Shown here: positions 7,459 through 14,488 of the stretch, in pieces
Position numbering within the stretch: the first letter of the stretch is position 1
Layout of the letters: each line of letters starts with the position of its first letter
DNA from: Aliidiomarina quisquiliarum
Lineage (GTDB): Bacteria > Pseudomonadota > Gammaproteobacteria > Enterobacterales > Alteromonadaceae
Length of the DNA stretch: 32,993 nt
Direction of reading: 5' to 3'
Assembly: GCF_023922585.1 (NCBI RefSeq)
Contig: NZ_JAMFTN010000027.1
Coordinates: 15,597-48,589 of the forward strand
Notes under the pieces: generated by a model
What the model was told of the DNA's origin: nothing
Seen by the model: only the letters and a program-made list of their open reading frames with translations
Databases searched by the model: none
Position numbers and translations under genes: made by a program

Positions 7459-8184
7459 GTGGGCGAAACAGTAAACCGAATTTTAATAGTAGACGATGAC
7501 GTGCGCTTACGTGCGTTGCTAGAACGATATTTAACCGACCAAGGCTTTCAAGTACGGGCTGTGGCCGACAGTGGGCAAATGGACCGGTTATTATTACGTG
7601 AAACCTTTCATTTAATTGTGCTCGACTTAATGCTGCCGGGCGAAAACGGCATAGCTATTTGTCAGCGGCTACGAAGCAAAAATAATTCTATTCCTATAAT
7701 TATGCTAACGGCGAAGGGCGACGAAGCAGACCGTATTTTGGGCTTAGAAGTAGGCGCCGACGACTATATGCCTAAGCCTTTTAACCCCCGCGAATTGCTA
7801 GCGCGCATTAGGGCGGTGCTGCGGCGTCAAGTACGAGAAACGCCCGGGGCGCCCAGTTCTGATGGCCAAGAAGTGGAGTTTGGCGGCTTTTGCTTTAATT
7901 TAGCTACCCGCGAGCTGCACCGTGGCATTGAAGTTATTAACCTAACCAGTGGCGAATTCGCGGTATTAAAAGCCTTGGTAAACCATGCGCGCGAACCCCT
8001 TTCACGCGACAAATTAATGCACTTGGCCCGTGGCCGCGACTATAGCGCCATGGAACGTAGTATTGACGTGCAAGTGTCGCGCTTGCGGCGCATTATTGAA
8101 GCCGACCCGAGTAACCCGCGCTATTTGCAAACCGTTTGGGGCTTGGGTTATGTGTTTGTTCCCGACGGCGTTGCCCAAACCTAA
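7459..8184 (+). CDS. ompR: Osmolarity response regulator OmpR
   Basis: A response regulator of 241 residues, nearly identical in layout to E. coli OmpR. The receiver domain holds the acidic pocket (ILIVDDD), the phosphoacceptor Asp56 ([11 protein letters not shown]) and the conserved Lys in [13 protein letters not shown]. The C-terminal winged helix includes [13 protein letters not shown] and [17 protein letters not shown], hallmarks of OmpR. I take GTG 7459 as the start because GGAG lies eight bases upstream and the protein then aligns with OmpR from its first residues; an in-frame TTG at 7435 would add eight unlikely residues. It is followed one base later by envZ. Upstream, a TATAAA at 7393-7398 could be the -10 box of an own promoter, but no good -35 is visible. 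Confidence 0.95.
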   Translation: MGETVNRILIVDDDVRLRALLERYLTDQGFQVRAVADSGQMDRLLLRETFHLIVLDLMLPGENGIAICQRLRSKNNSIPIIMLTAKGDEADRILGLEVGADDYMPKPFNPRELLARIRAVLRRQVRETPGAPSSDGQEVEFGGFCFNLATRELHRGIEVINLTSGEFAVLKALVNHAREPLSRDKLMHLARGRDYSAMERSIDVQVSRLRRIIEADPSNPRYLQTVWGLGYVFVPDGVAQT

Positions 8185-8185
8185 T

Positions 8186-9538
8186 ATGAAATACTTACCC
8201 CGCACAGCGTTTGCTCGTACCTTGGTGTTGCTGGCTGGAATTTTAATTATTAACCAAGTGGTGTCGTACCTAATGATTACTATGTACGTGGTTAAGCCCA
8301 GTGTTCAGCAGCTTAGTTATTTGGTTGGCAAACAAATTCAAGCACACCAACTTATTGCCGAGCAACGTTTGTTGCCCCGCTTACGCGAACGCTATAGCGA
8401 AATTTCTGGGGTTGAAGTATTCACGGCTAATGAAGCCATTCAAGCTGGGGTCGACTTAGCTGTTCCTTATTCTTTTATTTCTAATGAACTAAGCAGCTTA
8501 CTTGAACAGCCCGTAACGGTACGTTTTAGCCAAACAGGACTTATTCATATTTGGGTGCAATTCGACGGTGATTCAACCTGGTATCGGGTGGTATTAAGTA
8601 GTTTAGACGACCGCCAGTTTTCACCATTATTATTTTATTTATTACTTATTGGCAGCTTAAGTGTGGCGGGTGGGGCGTGGTTTGCCCGATGGTTAAACCG
8701 GCCTTTGCGGCGCTTGCAGCGGGCGGCATTAGACATGAGCCGAGGAATTTACAGCGACCCATTGCCAGAAGCAGGGGTTTCAGAAGTGGCTAACGTAACC
8801 CAAGCCTTTAATAAAATGTCGCGCAGTATGCAAAAGTTAGACGCTGACCGCTCATTGTTATTGGCGGGTATTTCTCACGACTTACGCACCCCATTAACAC
8901 GCATTCGGCTGGCTGCCGAAATAATGTCAGTAAGCGACAGCCATTCAAATGAAGATGCCAGTCAGTCAAATGAAGATGTATTTAGCGAGACCATGTATGA
9001 AGGTATCGTGCGCGATATTGACGATATGAATTCGATTATTGATCAATTTGTCGACTTTGTTCGCTCGCCCGACATGAGCGACGTGGCTAAAGTGAGCTTA
9101 AATGAACTTATTCATGACGTGGTGTTAACCAACGATTACACCGAACTAGAGCCGATAGAATTAGCGCTCGATAATAATTTGCCATTACTTTTAGTGAACC
9201 CTACGGCTATTAAGCGTTTGCTAACGAATTTAGTGGTGAATGCGCGGCGTTATGGTGTTCCGCCAATTATCATTCGCAGTGGCTGGAATAAGCGCAAAGC
9301 CCGGGTGTGGTTTTCGGTGAGCGACGCAGGTAAAGGTATACCGGCCGAAGACTTTGAAGAAATGTGTGCGCCCTTCAGGCAAGGCGACACAGCCCGCGGC
9401 GGGGAAGGCTCAGGGTTAGGTTTGGCTATAGTGCGGCGTATTGTCGACGTGCATGAAGGCGAACTACGGGTTAATAATAAACCGAGTGGGGGCTTCAGTA
9501 TTAGCGTAGAGCTGCCACTGAAGCGCCACCATAAATAA
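8186..9538 (+). CDS. envZ: Osmosensor histidine kinase EnvZ
   Basis: A 450-residue inner-membrane sensor kinase. Membrane helices lie at about residues 8-34 and 150-172, flanking a periplasmic domain, followed by HAMP ([16 protein letters not shown]), the DHp helix with phosphorylated His231 ([16 protein letters not shown]), and the ATP-binding domain with N box ([13 protein letters not shown]), G1 (DAGKGIP) and G2 ([14 protein letters not shown]). The start at ATG 8186 is one base after the ompR stop and gives the usual EnvZ N-terminus. An in-frame upstream start at 8030 would lie inside ompR and is rejected. Odd feature: in the DHp hairpin after His231, residues 252-265 are a seven-residue tandem duplication ([14 protein letters not shown]), making this loop longer than in E. 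coli EnvZ. Confidence 0.93.
   Translation: MKYLPRTAFARTLVLLAGILIINQVVSYLMITMYVVKPSVQQLSYLVGKQIQAHQLIAEQRLLPRLRERYSEISGVEVFTANEAIQAGVDLAVPYSFISNELSSLLEQPVTVRFSQTGLIHIWVQFDGDSTWYRVVLSSLDDRQFSPLLFYLLLIGSLSVAGGAWFARWLNRPLRRLQRAALDMSRGIYSDPLPEAGVSEVANVTQAFNKMSRSMQKLDADRSLLLAGISHDLRTPLTRIRLAAEIMSVSDSHSNEDASQSNEDVFSETMYEGIVRDIDDMNSIIDQFVDFVRSPDMSDVAKVSLNELIHDVVLTNDYTELEPIELALDNNLPLLLVNPTAIKRLLTNLVVNARRYGVPPIIIRSGWNKRKARVWFSVSDAGKGIPAEDFEEMCAPFRQGDTARGGEGSGLGLAIVRRIVDVHEGELRVNNKPSGGFSISVELPLKRHHK
8937..8978 (+). repeat. 21-bp tandem duplication inside envZ
   Basis: Bases 8937-8957 and 8958-8978 are adjacent copies of a 21-base unit, sharing the exact core TCAAATGAAGATG (8945-8957 and 8966-8978), with about three mismatches in the 21 bases. 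The unit is a whole number of codons, so the kinase frame is kept. It encodes the acidic/polar loop [14 protein letters not shown]. Confidence 0.8.
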
Positions 9539-9553
9539 ACAACTGAATAACAG

Positions 9554-10981
9554 TTAGCTTTCTGGTGCTAAGCGGTTCATGCCGTTTAAAGCTGCAACAC
9601 GATAGGCCTCGGCCATAGTTGGGTAATTAAAGGTGGTATTAATAAAGTAATTAATATTATTACCGCCGTTTTTCTGTTCCATAATAGCCTGGCCAATGTG
9701 AATAATTTCCGAGGCACGTTCACCAAAGCAGTGAATGCCTAAAATTTCTAATGTTTCACGGTGAAAAATAAGTTTTAGGCTGCCCACATCGCTGTCGGCT
9801 ATTTGTGCTCGAGCTAAATGCTTAAACTGCGCACGCCCCACTTCATAGGGCACTTTGTGGGTGGTTAATTGCTCTTCTGTTGCGCCCACTGAACTAATTT
9901 CAGGAATGGTATAAATGCCGGTGGGAATGTCGGAAATAAGCTTGGTGTCGCACGTGCCGTCGAGCATGGCAGTGGCAGCAATACGGCCTTGGTCGTAAGC
10001 GGCACTAGCAAGGCTGGGGTAGCCAATTATGTCGCCCACGGCGTACACATTATCTACCGATGTACAGTAATTTTGGTCTACTTCTAGTTGGCCACGGTGG
10101 TTAGCTTGCAAACCAATAGCTTCGATATTTAAGCCTTCAATATTACCAGAGCGGCCGTTGGCGTATAACAGGCAGTCGGCAAACATACGCTTGCCCGACA
10201 TGGTAGTTAAAATAACGTTGTCGGCACCGCCTTCAATGGTTTTGAATTCTTCACCATGGCGAATAATAACGCCGTTGTTGCGTAAGTGATAACTGAGTGC
10301 GTCGGAAAACTCAGAATCAAGGAATGACAACAAACGGTCGCGGTTATTCACTAAGTCAACCTTTACACCTAAACCGCGGAAAATACTGGCGTATTCACAA
10401 CCAATAACTCCGGCGCCAACAATAATAATAGAGCGTGGGTCATGGTCTAGGGTTAATACCGTGTCGGAGTCGTAAATACGAGGATGCTTAAAGTCGACAT
10501 TGTCAGGCCGGTAAGGGCGCGAACCGGTGGCAATTACTACTTTACCAACATTAAGCCGATCTACCGAACCGTCGGGTTTTTTTACTTCCAAGTGGTGCTT
10601 GTCAATAAACGACGCATAACCATGAATAACAGTTACGTGGTTACGCACATAAAACGAGCTGCGTAAGGCCACTTGTTTGCGGATAACGGTTTCAGAGTGG
10701 CGCAAAATTTCTTTAAAAGACAACCGGCGTGGCATTTGGTCTTGCTTAAACAGTGGGCTAGAATTGTATTCAATTAAGCGGTTTACCGAGTGGCGTAAGG
10801 CTTTAGAAGGAATAGTGCCGCGGTGGGTGCAGCTGCCGCCAAGCCTTGGGTAGGCTTCGACAATAGCTACTTTTTGGCCACGCTTGGCTAGCATCATGGC
10901 GGCGCCTTCGCCGGCCGGGCCCGAGCCAATAACGACGAAGTCGTAGTCTGCGGTTGTTGTTCGTTTGTTGTGCTTAGCCAT
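9554..10981 (-). CDS. sthA: Soluble pyridine nucleotide transhydrogenase
   Basis: A 475-residue cytoplasmic FAD enzyme that moves reducing equivalents between NADPH and NAD+. The N-terminal FAD fold ([13 protein letters not shown]), the sequence [20 protein letters not shown], the NAD-binding fold ([20 protein letters not shown]), the FAD-contacting [20 protein letters not shown] and the C-terminal dimer interface ([20 protein letters not shown]) all match SthA. As in SthA, and unlike lipoamide dehydrogenase or glutathione reductase, the redox cysteine pair is not kept (a single Cys in GGSCTHRG). The start ATG 10981 has a strong GAGGAG directly upstream; a TTG at 11008 is in frame but lacks support. 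It lies 83 bases downstream of yrfG on the same strand. Confidence 0.95.
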   Translation of the reverse strand: MAKHNKRTTTADYDFVVIGSGPAGEGAAMMLAKRGQKVAIVEAYPRLGGSCTHRGTIPSKALRHSVNRLIEYNSSPLFKQDQMPRRLSFKEILRHSETVIRKQVALRSSFYVRNHVTVIHGYASFIDKHHLEVKKPDGSVDRLNVGKVVIATGSRPYRPDNVDFKHPRIYDSDTVLTLDHDPRSIIIVGAGVIGCEYASIFRGLGVKVDLVNNRDRLLSFLDSEFSDALSYHLRNNGVIIRHGEEFKTIEGGADNVILTTMSGKRMFADCLLYANGRSGNIEGLNIEAIGLQANHRGQLEVDQNYCTSVDNVYAVGDIIGYPSLASAAYDQGRIAATAMLDGTCDTKLISDIPTGIYTIPEISSVGATEEQLTTHKVPYEVGRAQFKHLARAQIADSDVGSLKLIFHRETLEILGIHCFGERASEIIHIGQAIMEQKNGGNNINYFINTTFNYPTMAEAYRVAALNGMNRLAPES

Positions 10982-11008
10982 AGGCTCCTCGTGTTTACTA
11001 CTGGGCAA

Positions 11009-11028
11009 CGTAAAACCCGCGCTTTACG
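11009..11028. repeat. Inverted repeat upstream of sthA
   Basis: CGTAAA (11009-11014) and TTTACG (11023-11028) flank a GC-rich 8-base loop, in the 83-base gap between yrfG and sthA and about 28 bases before the sthA start. It could be an operator or a leader hairpin; nothing more can be said from the sequence. Confidence 0.3.
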
Positions 11029-11064
11029 CTGCTAATTGTAACTTAAATCAGCTGCTTGTAGGTA

Positions 11065-11721
11065 TTACTCTATTGCAGGTAATTGCGCAAATGAAGCCAC
11101 CGACATGTGCCGACTAAAACGAGTAGCGGGCTGTTGGCTGTCGGGGGTTTCAATGCCAAGGGTATAACGAATACCAAAGGTGCGGGCACTGTCTAAAATA
11201 TGTTCGCTGTCGTCGGCAAACAAAGTACGTTCGGGGTTAAATTGCAACTGTTGCTGCAGCCCTAGCCAAAGCTCTTGAAATTCTTTGCAGTAGCCAAAGT
11301 CGTGGGTGGAATATTGTATGGCGCACCGTTGTTGTAAGTCGGTGTATTTGTTTTTTAGTGCCAGCGCGTCGGGGTGGGCGTTGGTTACAATAACCACTTC
11401 TTTACCGGCCTGCTTTAAAGCGTCGAGAAAAGCGGGTGCGTCGGGCCGATATTTAATTTTGTCGGCGAAGTGTTCTTTTAGTTCTCGAATGGGTAGCTTT
11501 AAGGTACGTTCCCAGTAGTCGATACAATACCAATTAAGGGTACCTGCCACCTGGCTGAAGGCATTACGAAAGAATGACTGGGTTTGCTGCACCGAAAGTT
11601 GATGCTGTTTTGCATAGCACTGCAGTAAATAATCGTTCCAAAAATGGTTGTCGTAATGTAAGTCGAGTAGGGTGCCGTCCATGTCGAGCAGAACGGTGTC
11701 TATTTCAGACCAATTTAACAT
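11065..11721 (-). CDS. yrfG: HAD-family GMP/IMP nucleotidase YrfG
   Basis: A 218-residue HAD phosphatase. Motif I is DTVLLDMDGTLLDL near the N-terminus, with the two aspartates of DxD; motif II is VIVTNAHP; motif III/IV is the Lys in YCKEFQELW followed by TLFADDSEHILDSA. The conserved segment TLNWYCIDYWERTL and overall length match E. coli YrfG, a nucleotidase acting on GMP and IMP. The neighbouring divergent gene is nudE, as near E. coli yrfG, which supports orthology. The start ATG 11721 leaves about 50 bases to the nudE start used here. Expression control is not visible. Confidence 0.9.
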   Translation of the reverse strand: MLNWSEIDTVLLDMDGTLLDLHYDNHFWNDYLLQCYAKQHQLSVQQTQSFFRNAFSQVAGTLNWYCIDYWERTLKLPIRELKEHFADKIKYRPDAPAFLDALKQAGKEVVIVTNAHPDALALKNKYTDLQQRCAIQYSTHDFGYCKEFQELWLGLQQQLQFNPERTLFADDSEHILDSARTFGIRYTLGIETPDSQQPATRFSRHMSVASFAQLPAIE

Positions 11722-11773
11722 GCAGTTTCCCCGTAGTTTCGTTATGGTATATGTTCAACACGCTGATGGAGCT

Positions 11774-12352
11774 GTGAGCAAACGTATTGTGCCTAGTAAG
11801 CAAGTTCCCACCATATTGTCGCGTCAGATTGTAGCGGAAAGTCGCTTGCTACGCATTGAAGCAATAAACCTAAAATTTAGTAATGGCGCCCTACGCCAAT
11901 ACGAACGTATGCAAGGTAGTGGCCGTGGTGCGGTATTAGTGGTGCCCATGCAAGATGAACACACCATGTTACTTATTCGTGAGTATGCCGCCGGCTTGCA
12001 TAATTACCAGCTTGGCTTCCCTAAAGGGTTAATCGACCCGGGTGAAACGCCAGCACAAGCCGCCGACCGCGAACTTAAAGAAGAAATTGGCTTTGGTGTG
12101 CGCGAACTTAAAGAGCTTAAAACCGTAACTGTGGCGTCGTCTTTTATGGCTGCCCACATGACCTTATTTGTTGGCCGCAACTTATACCCAGAATGGCTGC
12201 CTGGTGACGAGCCCGAGCCATTGGAAATAGTACCATGGAAGCTGTCGGAACTCGATAACTTGCTAAACCAACCCGACTTTACCGAAGCACGAAGCATTGC
12301 TGCGTTATTACTTTTACGCCGTTGGCTCGACCAGGGAGGGTGGAACACATGA
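11774..12352 (+). CDS. nudE: ADP-compounds Nudix hydrolase NudE
   Basis: A 192-residue Nudix hydrolase that splits ADP-ribose, NADH, Ap3A and similar compounds in the E. coli enzyme. The Nudix box is complete: GLIDPGETPAQAADRELKEE followed by IGFG. Upstream lies the family segment LKFSNGALRQYERMQ. I chose GTG 11774 because the protein then begins VSKRIVPSKQVPTIL, parallel to the E. coli start MSKSLQKPTIL, although the GGAG before it is only two bases away. ATG 11744 (ten residues longer) and ATG 11720 are possible. The stop overlaps the cysQ start (ATGA), so nudE-cysQ form an operon that clears nucleotide by-products. Confidence 0.88.
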   Translation: MSKRIVPSKQVPTILSRQIVAESRLLRIEAINLKFSNGALRQYERMQGSGRGAVLVVPMQDEHTMLLIREYAAGLHNYQLGFPKGLIDPGETPAQAADRELKEEIGFGVRELKELKTVTVASSFMAAHMTLFVGRNLYPEWLPGDEPEPLEIVPWKLSELDNLLNQPDFTEARSIAALLLLRRWLDQGGWNT

Positions 12353-13188
12353 GTTTCATGCCTAGTACCGAGCTAGCGGCATTGCTAGAGCCAACCTGCG
12401 ATGTTGCCAGCGAAACGGGCAAGCTGTTGCTTGAATTACAACGCAGCGGTGGGTTTGCGGTAGAAAGCAAAAGTGACAGTTCACCGGTTACTTCGGCCGA
12501 CTTTGCCGCCAGCGACTTAATTGTACGGCGCTTAACCACACTAACCCCACATTTGCCGGTGCTAACGGAAGAAGCCTTAAGGCCTTGGCGCGAGCGCCGT
12601 GATTGGGGTTCGTATTGGTTAGTAGACCCCCTCGACGGCACCCAAGAATTTATTTACGGCAGCGACGACTTCGCCGTAAGTATTGCCTTAGTAGAACAAG
12701 ACCAACCCGTGTTAGGGGTTATTTATTGGCCGGCTAAAAATGCCGTGTACTTTGCTGGCCGTGGCCAAGGAGCGTGGCGTAAAGTTGGCAGTAAATTAGC
12801 AAACATTCGGGTGCGGCAACTGCTTAACCCGGCTACTGATCCAATTACTATTGCCCTTAGCCGTCGCCAGCCCGCCGAACGTATATTGTCGCGTATGCAC
12901 AATGGTAACCGCACAGTGGAACGGGTGCTTACGGGTAGTTGTGCGTTAAAGTCGTGTTTGGTGGCAGAAGGCACCGCCGACTGCTTTTATCGGGTGGGTG
13001 AAACCGGCGAGTGGGACACCGCCGCGGCACAAATTTTAGTACAAGAAGCGGGGGGTAGTTTAGTTGACGAGCACTTTAATGCCTTGTTATATAACCACCA
13101 GAAAAACCCTGTGAACCCGAACTTCTTAGTATTGGGCGACCCACGTATTGCTTGGCCGCTAATATTTAACGGGCAGAGGCCGGCTTAG
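12349..13188 (+). CDS. cysQ: 3'(2'),5'-bisphosphate nucleotidase CysQ
   Basis: A 279-residue Mg-dependent phosphatase of the inositol monophosphatase superfamily, which hydrolyses PAP to AMP, removing the inhibitory by-product of sulfate assimilation. The metal-binding motifs are present: LTEEA (Glu), VDPLDGTQEF (residues 92-101) and GEWDTAAAQILVQEAGG. The start ATG 12349 has GGAGG about nine bases upstream and overlaps the nudE stop; an earlier in-frame ATG at 12322 lies inside nudE. It is about 30 residues longer than E. coli CysQ, mostly in short insertions. It ends 11 bases before the convergent yheU. Confidence 0.92.
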   Translation: MSFMPSTELAALLEPTCDVASETGKLLLELQRSGGFAVESKSDSSPVTSADFAASDLIVRRLTTLTPHLPVLTEEALRPWRERRDWGSYWLVDPLDGTQEFIYGSDDFAVSIALVEQDQPVLGVIYWPAKNAVYFAGRGQGAWRKVGSKLANIRVRQLLNPATDPITIALSRRQPAERILSRMHNGNRTVERVLTGSCALKSCLVAEGTADCFYRVGETGEWDTAAAQILVQEAGGSLVDEHFNALLYNHQKNPVNPNFLVLGDPRIAWPLIFNGQRPA

Positions 13189-13199
13189 CTACTGGTAGG

Positions 13200-13424
13200 C
13201 TATTCTTCCGGTACATAACCCGACTTTGGCACAATATGCGCACTTTCGTGTAATTCAGACCAAACAATAATAGCGTCGCCGGCTTTTAGTTGGCGACGCA
13301 CTTGGTTTACTTTGGTGGCTAGTGAAACGTCGAATTCGCCATATTCGGTACCTTCCATTAACACAAACTGTTCTATTAGCTTGGTAAGTGTTTCTGCTTC
13401 AAGCTTTTGCCATGGAATGAGCAT
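13200..13424 (-). CDS. yheU: YheU-family small protein
   Basis: A 74-residue protein clearly matching E. coli YheU: it begins MLIPWQKLEAETLTKLIE and contains FVLMEGTEYGEFD and IVWSELHESAHIVPKSGY. The start ATG 13424 lies inside the end of yheT (overlap of 26 bases) and has AGGAG four bases upstream. The extra residues obtained from the in-frame start at 13517 lie wholly inside yheT and are rejected. YheU has no established function; its conserved coupling to the hydrolase YheT suggests a shared role. Convergent with cysQ. Confidence 0.9.
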   Translation of the reverse strand: MLIPWQKLEAETLTKLIEQFVLMEGTEYGEFDVSLATKVNQVRRQLKAGDAIIVWSELHESAHIVPKSGYVPEE

Positions 13425-14454
13425 AAAACTCCTGTTCAGTAAAAAAATTAAATAAACGTGGTGGTAGCCAAGGTAAGGCATTGCCGTTACGTTTTTCAAT
13501 AAAACCCACGTGACCACCCCGTTGGTGTAGTTCGTAGTGTACCTGCGGGCTTAGCGCATTGCGATCCGGGATCGACGCCTTGCAGGTAAAGGGGTCGTCT
13601 TTAGCATGCACAATAAGCAGCGGAGTTTGAATAGCACCTAAAAATTGTAACCCACTACACTGGCGGTAATAGTCGCTGGCGCTGCTAAAGCCGTGCAAAG
13701 GTGCTGTAACAAGGTTGTCGAAATTAGGAAAGTCGCGAATAGACAGCAAGCAACGCTCGGTTATGTTTAGGTGGTTGGCAAGCACGCCATTTTCTAGTTT
13801 AGCTAAGGTTTTTTGTTTTAGGCTATTTAGTAAATGGTTACGGTACATGCGCGACCAGCCCCGGTTAATGCGTTGCGAACTGGGCGCTAAAGCGAGCGGT
13901 GCCGACACCGCCGCTGCCGCCACAATAGGTAGTTCGGGCGACTCGGCCAGTAATTTCACCAACATATTACCGCCTAAACTATAACCCGCTGCATAAAGTG
14001 GCTTGGCAGTAAACTCGTGGGCTAAGTACTGCACAAAAAAACGAGCGTCGGCGGTGTCGCCGGAATGATAAGCACGGGCAGTACGGTTGGGCCGGCCAGA
14101 GCAGCTTCGAAAGTGCATAACCACGGCGTGCCAGCCTTGCTGCTTAGCTTCGAGCATAAGTTGGTCGGCATAAGACGACTTAGCACTGCCTTCTAAACCA
14201 TGAAATATAACCAGCAGGGGTGCGTGGCTTGCGGCTATTGTTGCCCGTGGTGCGGTCCAAGCTAAGTCAACAAAGTCGCCGTCGGGTAGGGTTAGTTCTT
14301 GCCAAAACAATTCTACACGGGGCTGATACTTGGCTAACCGCGACCAAAGGGTTTGTAAATGAGCGTTTTTAAACCATGGGTGAGGGTTAAAAACCTGGGG
14401 CTTGAAATGGTTAGAAACAATTGTTTCATTGAACGGTGCCGGTTGGGCTTGCAT
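13399..14454 (-). CDS. yheT: YheT-family alpha/beta hydrolase
   Basis: A 351-residue alpha/beta hydrolase of the YheT/UPF0017 group. The order of conserved pieces is HLQTLWSRL, LPDGDFVDLAW, VIFHGLEGSAKSSYA (oxyanion region), VVMHFRSCSGRPNR, the nucleophile elbow AGYSLGGNMLVKLL with the catalytic Ser, HAKDDPF (acid) and GGHVGFIEK (catalytic His). Esterase-like activity is expected, but the natural substrate is unknown. It is translated into yheU, with overlapping ends, and is divergent from the M16 protease gene, whose probable promoter lies within its first codons. Confidence 0.9.
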   Translation of the reverse strand: MQAQPAPFNETIVSNHFKPQVFNPHPWFKNAHLQTLWSRLAKYQPRVELFWQELTLPDGDFVDLAWTAPRATIAASHAPLLVIFHGLEGSAKSSYADQLMLEAKQQGWHAVVMHFRSCSGRPNRTARAYHSGDTADARFFVQYLAHEFTAKPLYAAGYSLGGNMLVKLLAESPELPIVAAAAVSAPLALAPSSQRINRGWSRMYRNHLLNSLKQKTLAKLENGVLANHLNITERCLLSIRDFPNFDNLVTAPLHGFSSASDYYRQCSGLQFLGAIQTPLLIVHAKDDPFTCKASIPDRNALSPQVHYELHQRGGHVGFIEKRNGNALPWLPPRLFNFFTEQEFYAHSMAKA

Positions 14455-14457
14455 AAT
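14429..14457 (+). promoter_or_regulatory. Probable sigma70 promoter of the M16 protease gene
   Basis: TTGAAC (14429-14434) and CATAAT (14452-14457) are 17 bases apart, 31 bases before the protease start codon. The boxes lie over the first codons of the divergent yheT. Found by eye only. Confidence 0.5.
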
Positions 14458-14488
14458 CTAACCTTCATTCTGTTGATGGACCATATAC

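Noticed and set aside
8030..8185. Upstream extension of EnvZ by 52 residues
   Set aside because: It lies within ompR in another frame and is absent from the EnvZ family; ATG 8186 directly after the ompR stop fits.
9541..9555. AACTG..CAGTT inverted repeat between envZ and sthA as a bidirectional terminator
   Set aside because: The stem is only five base pairs with no U run; it could be chance.
13186..13202. Small imperfect hairpin between cysQ and yheU
   Set aside because: Short interrupted stem and no T run on either strand.
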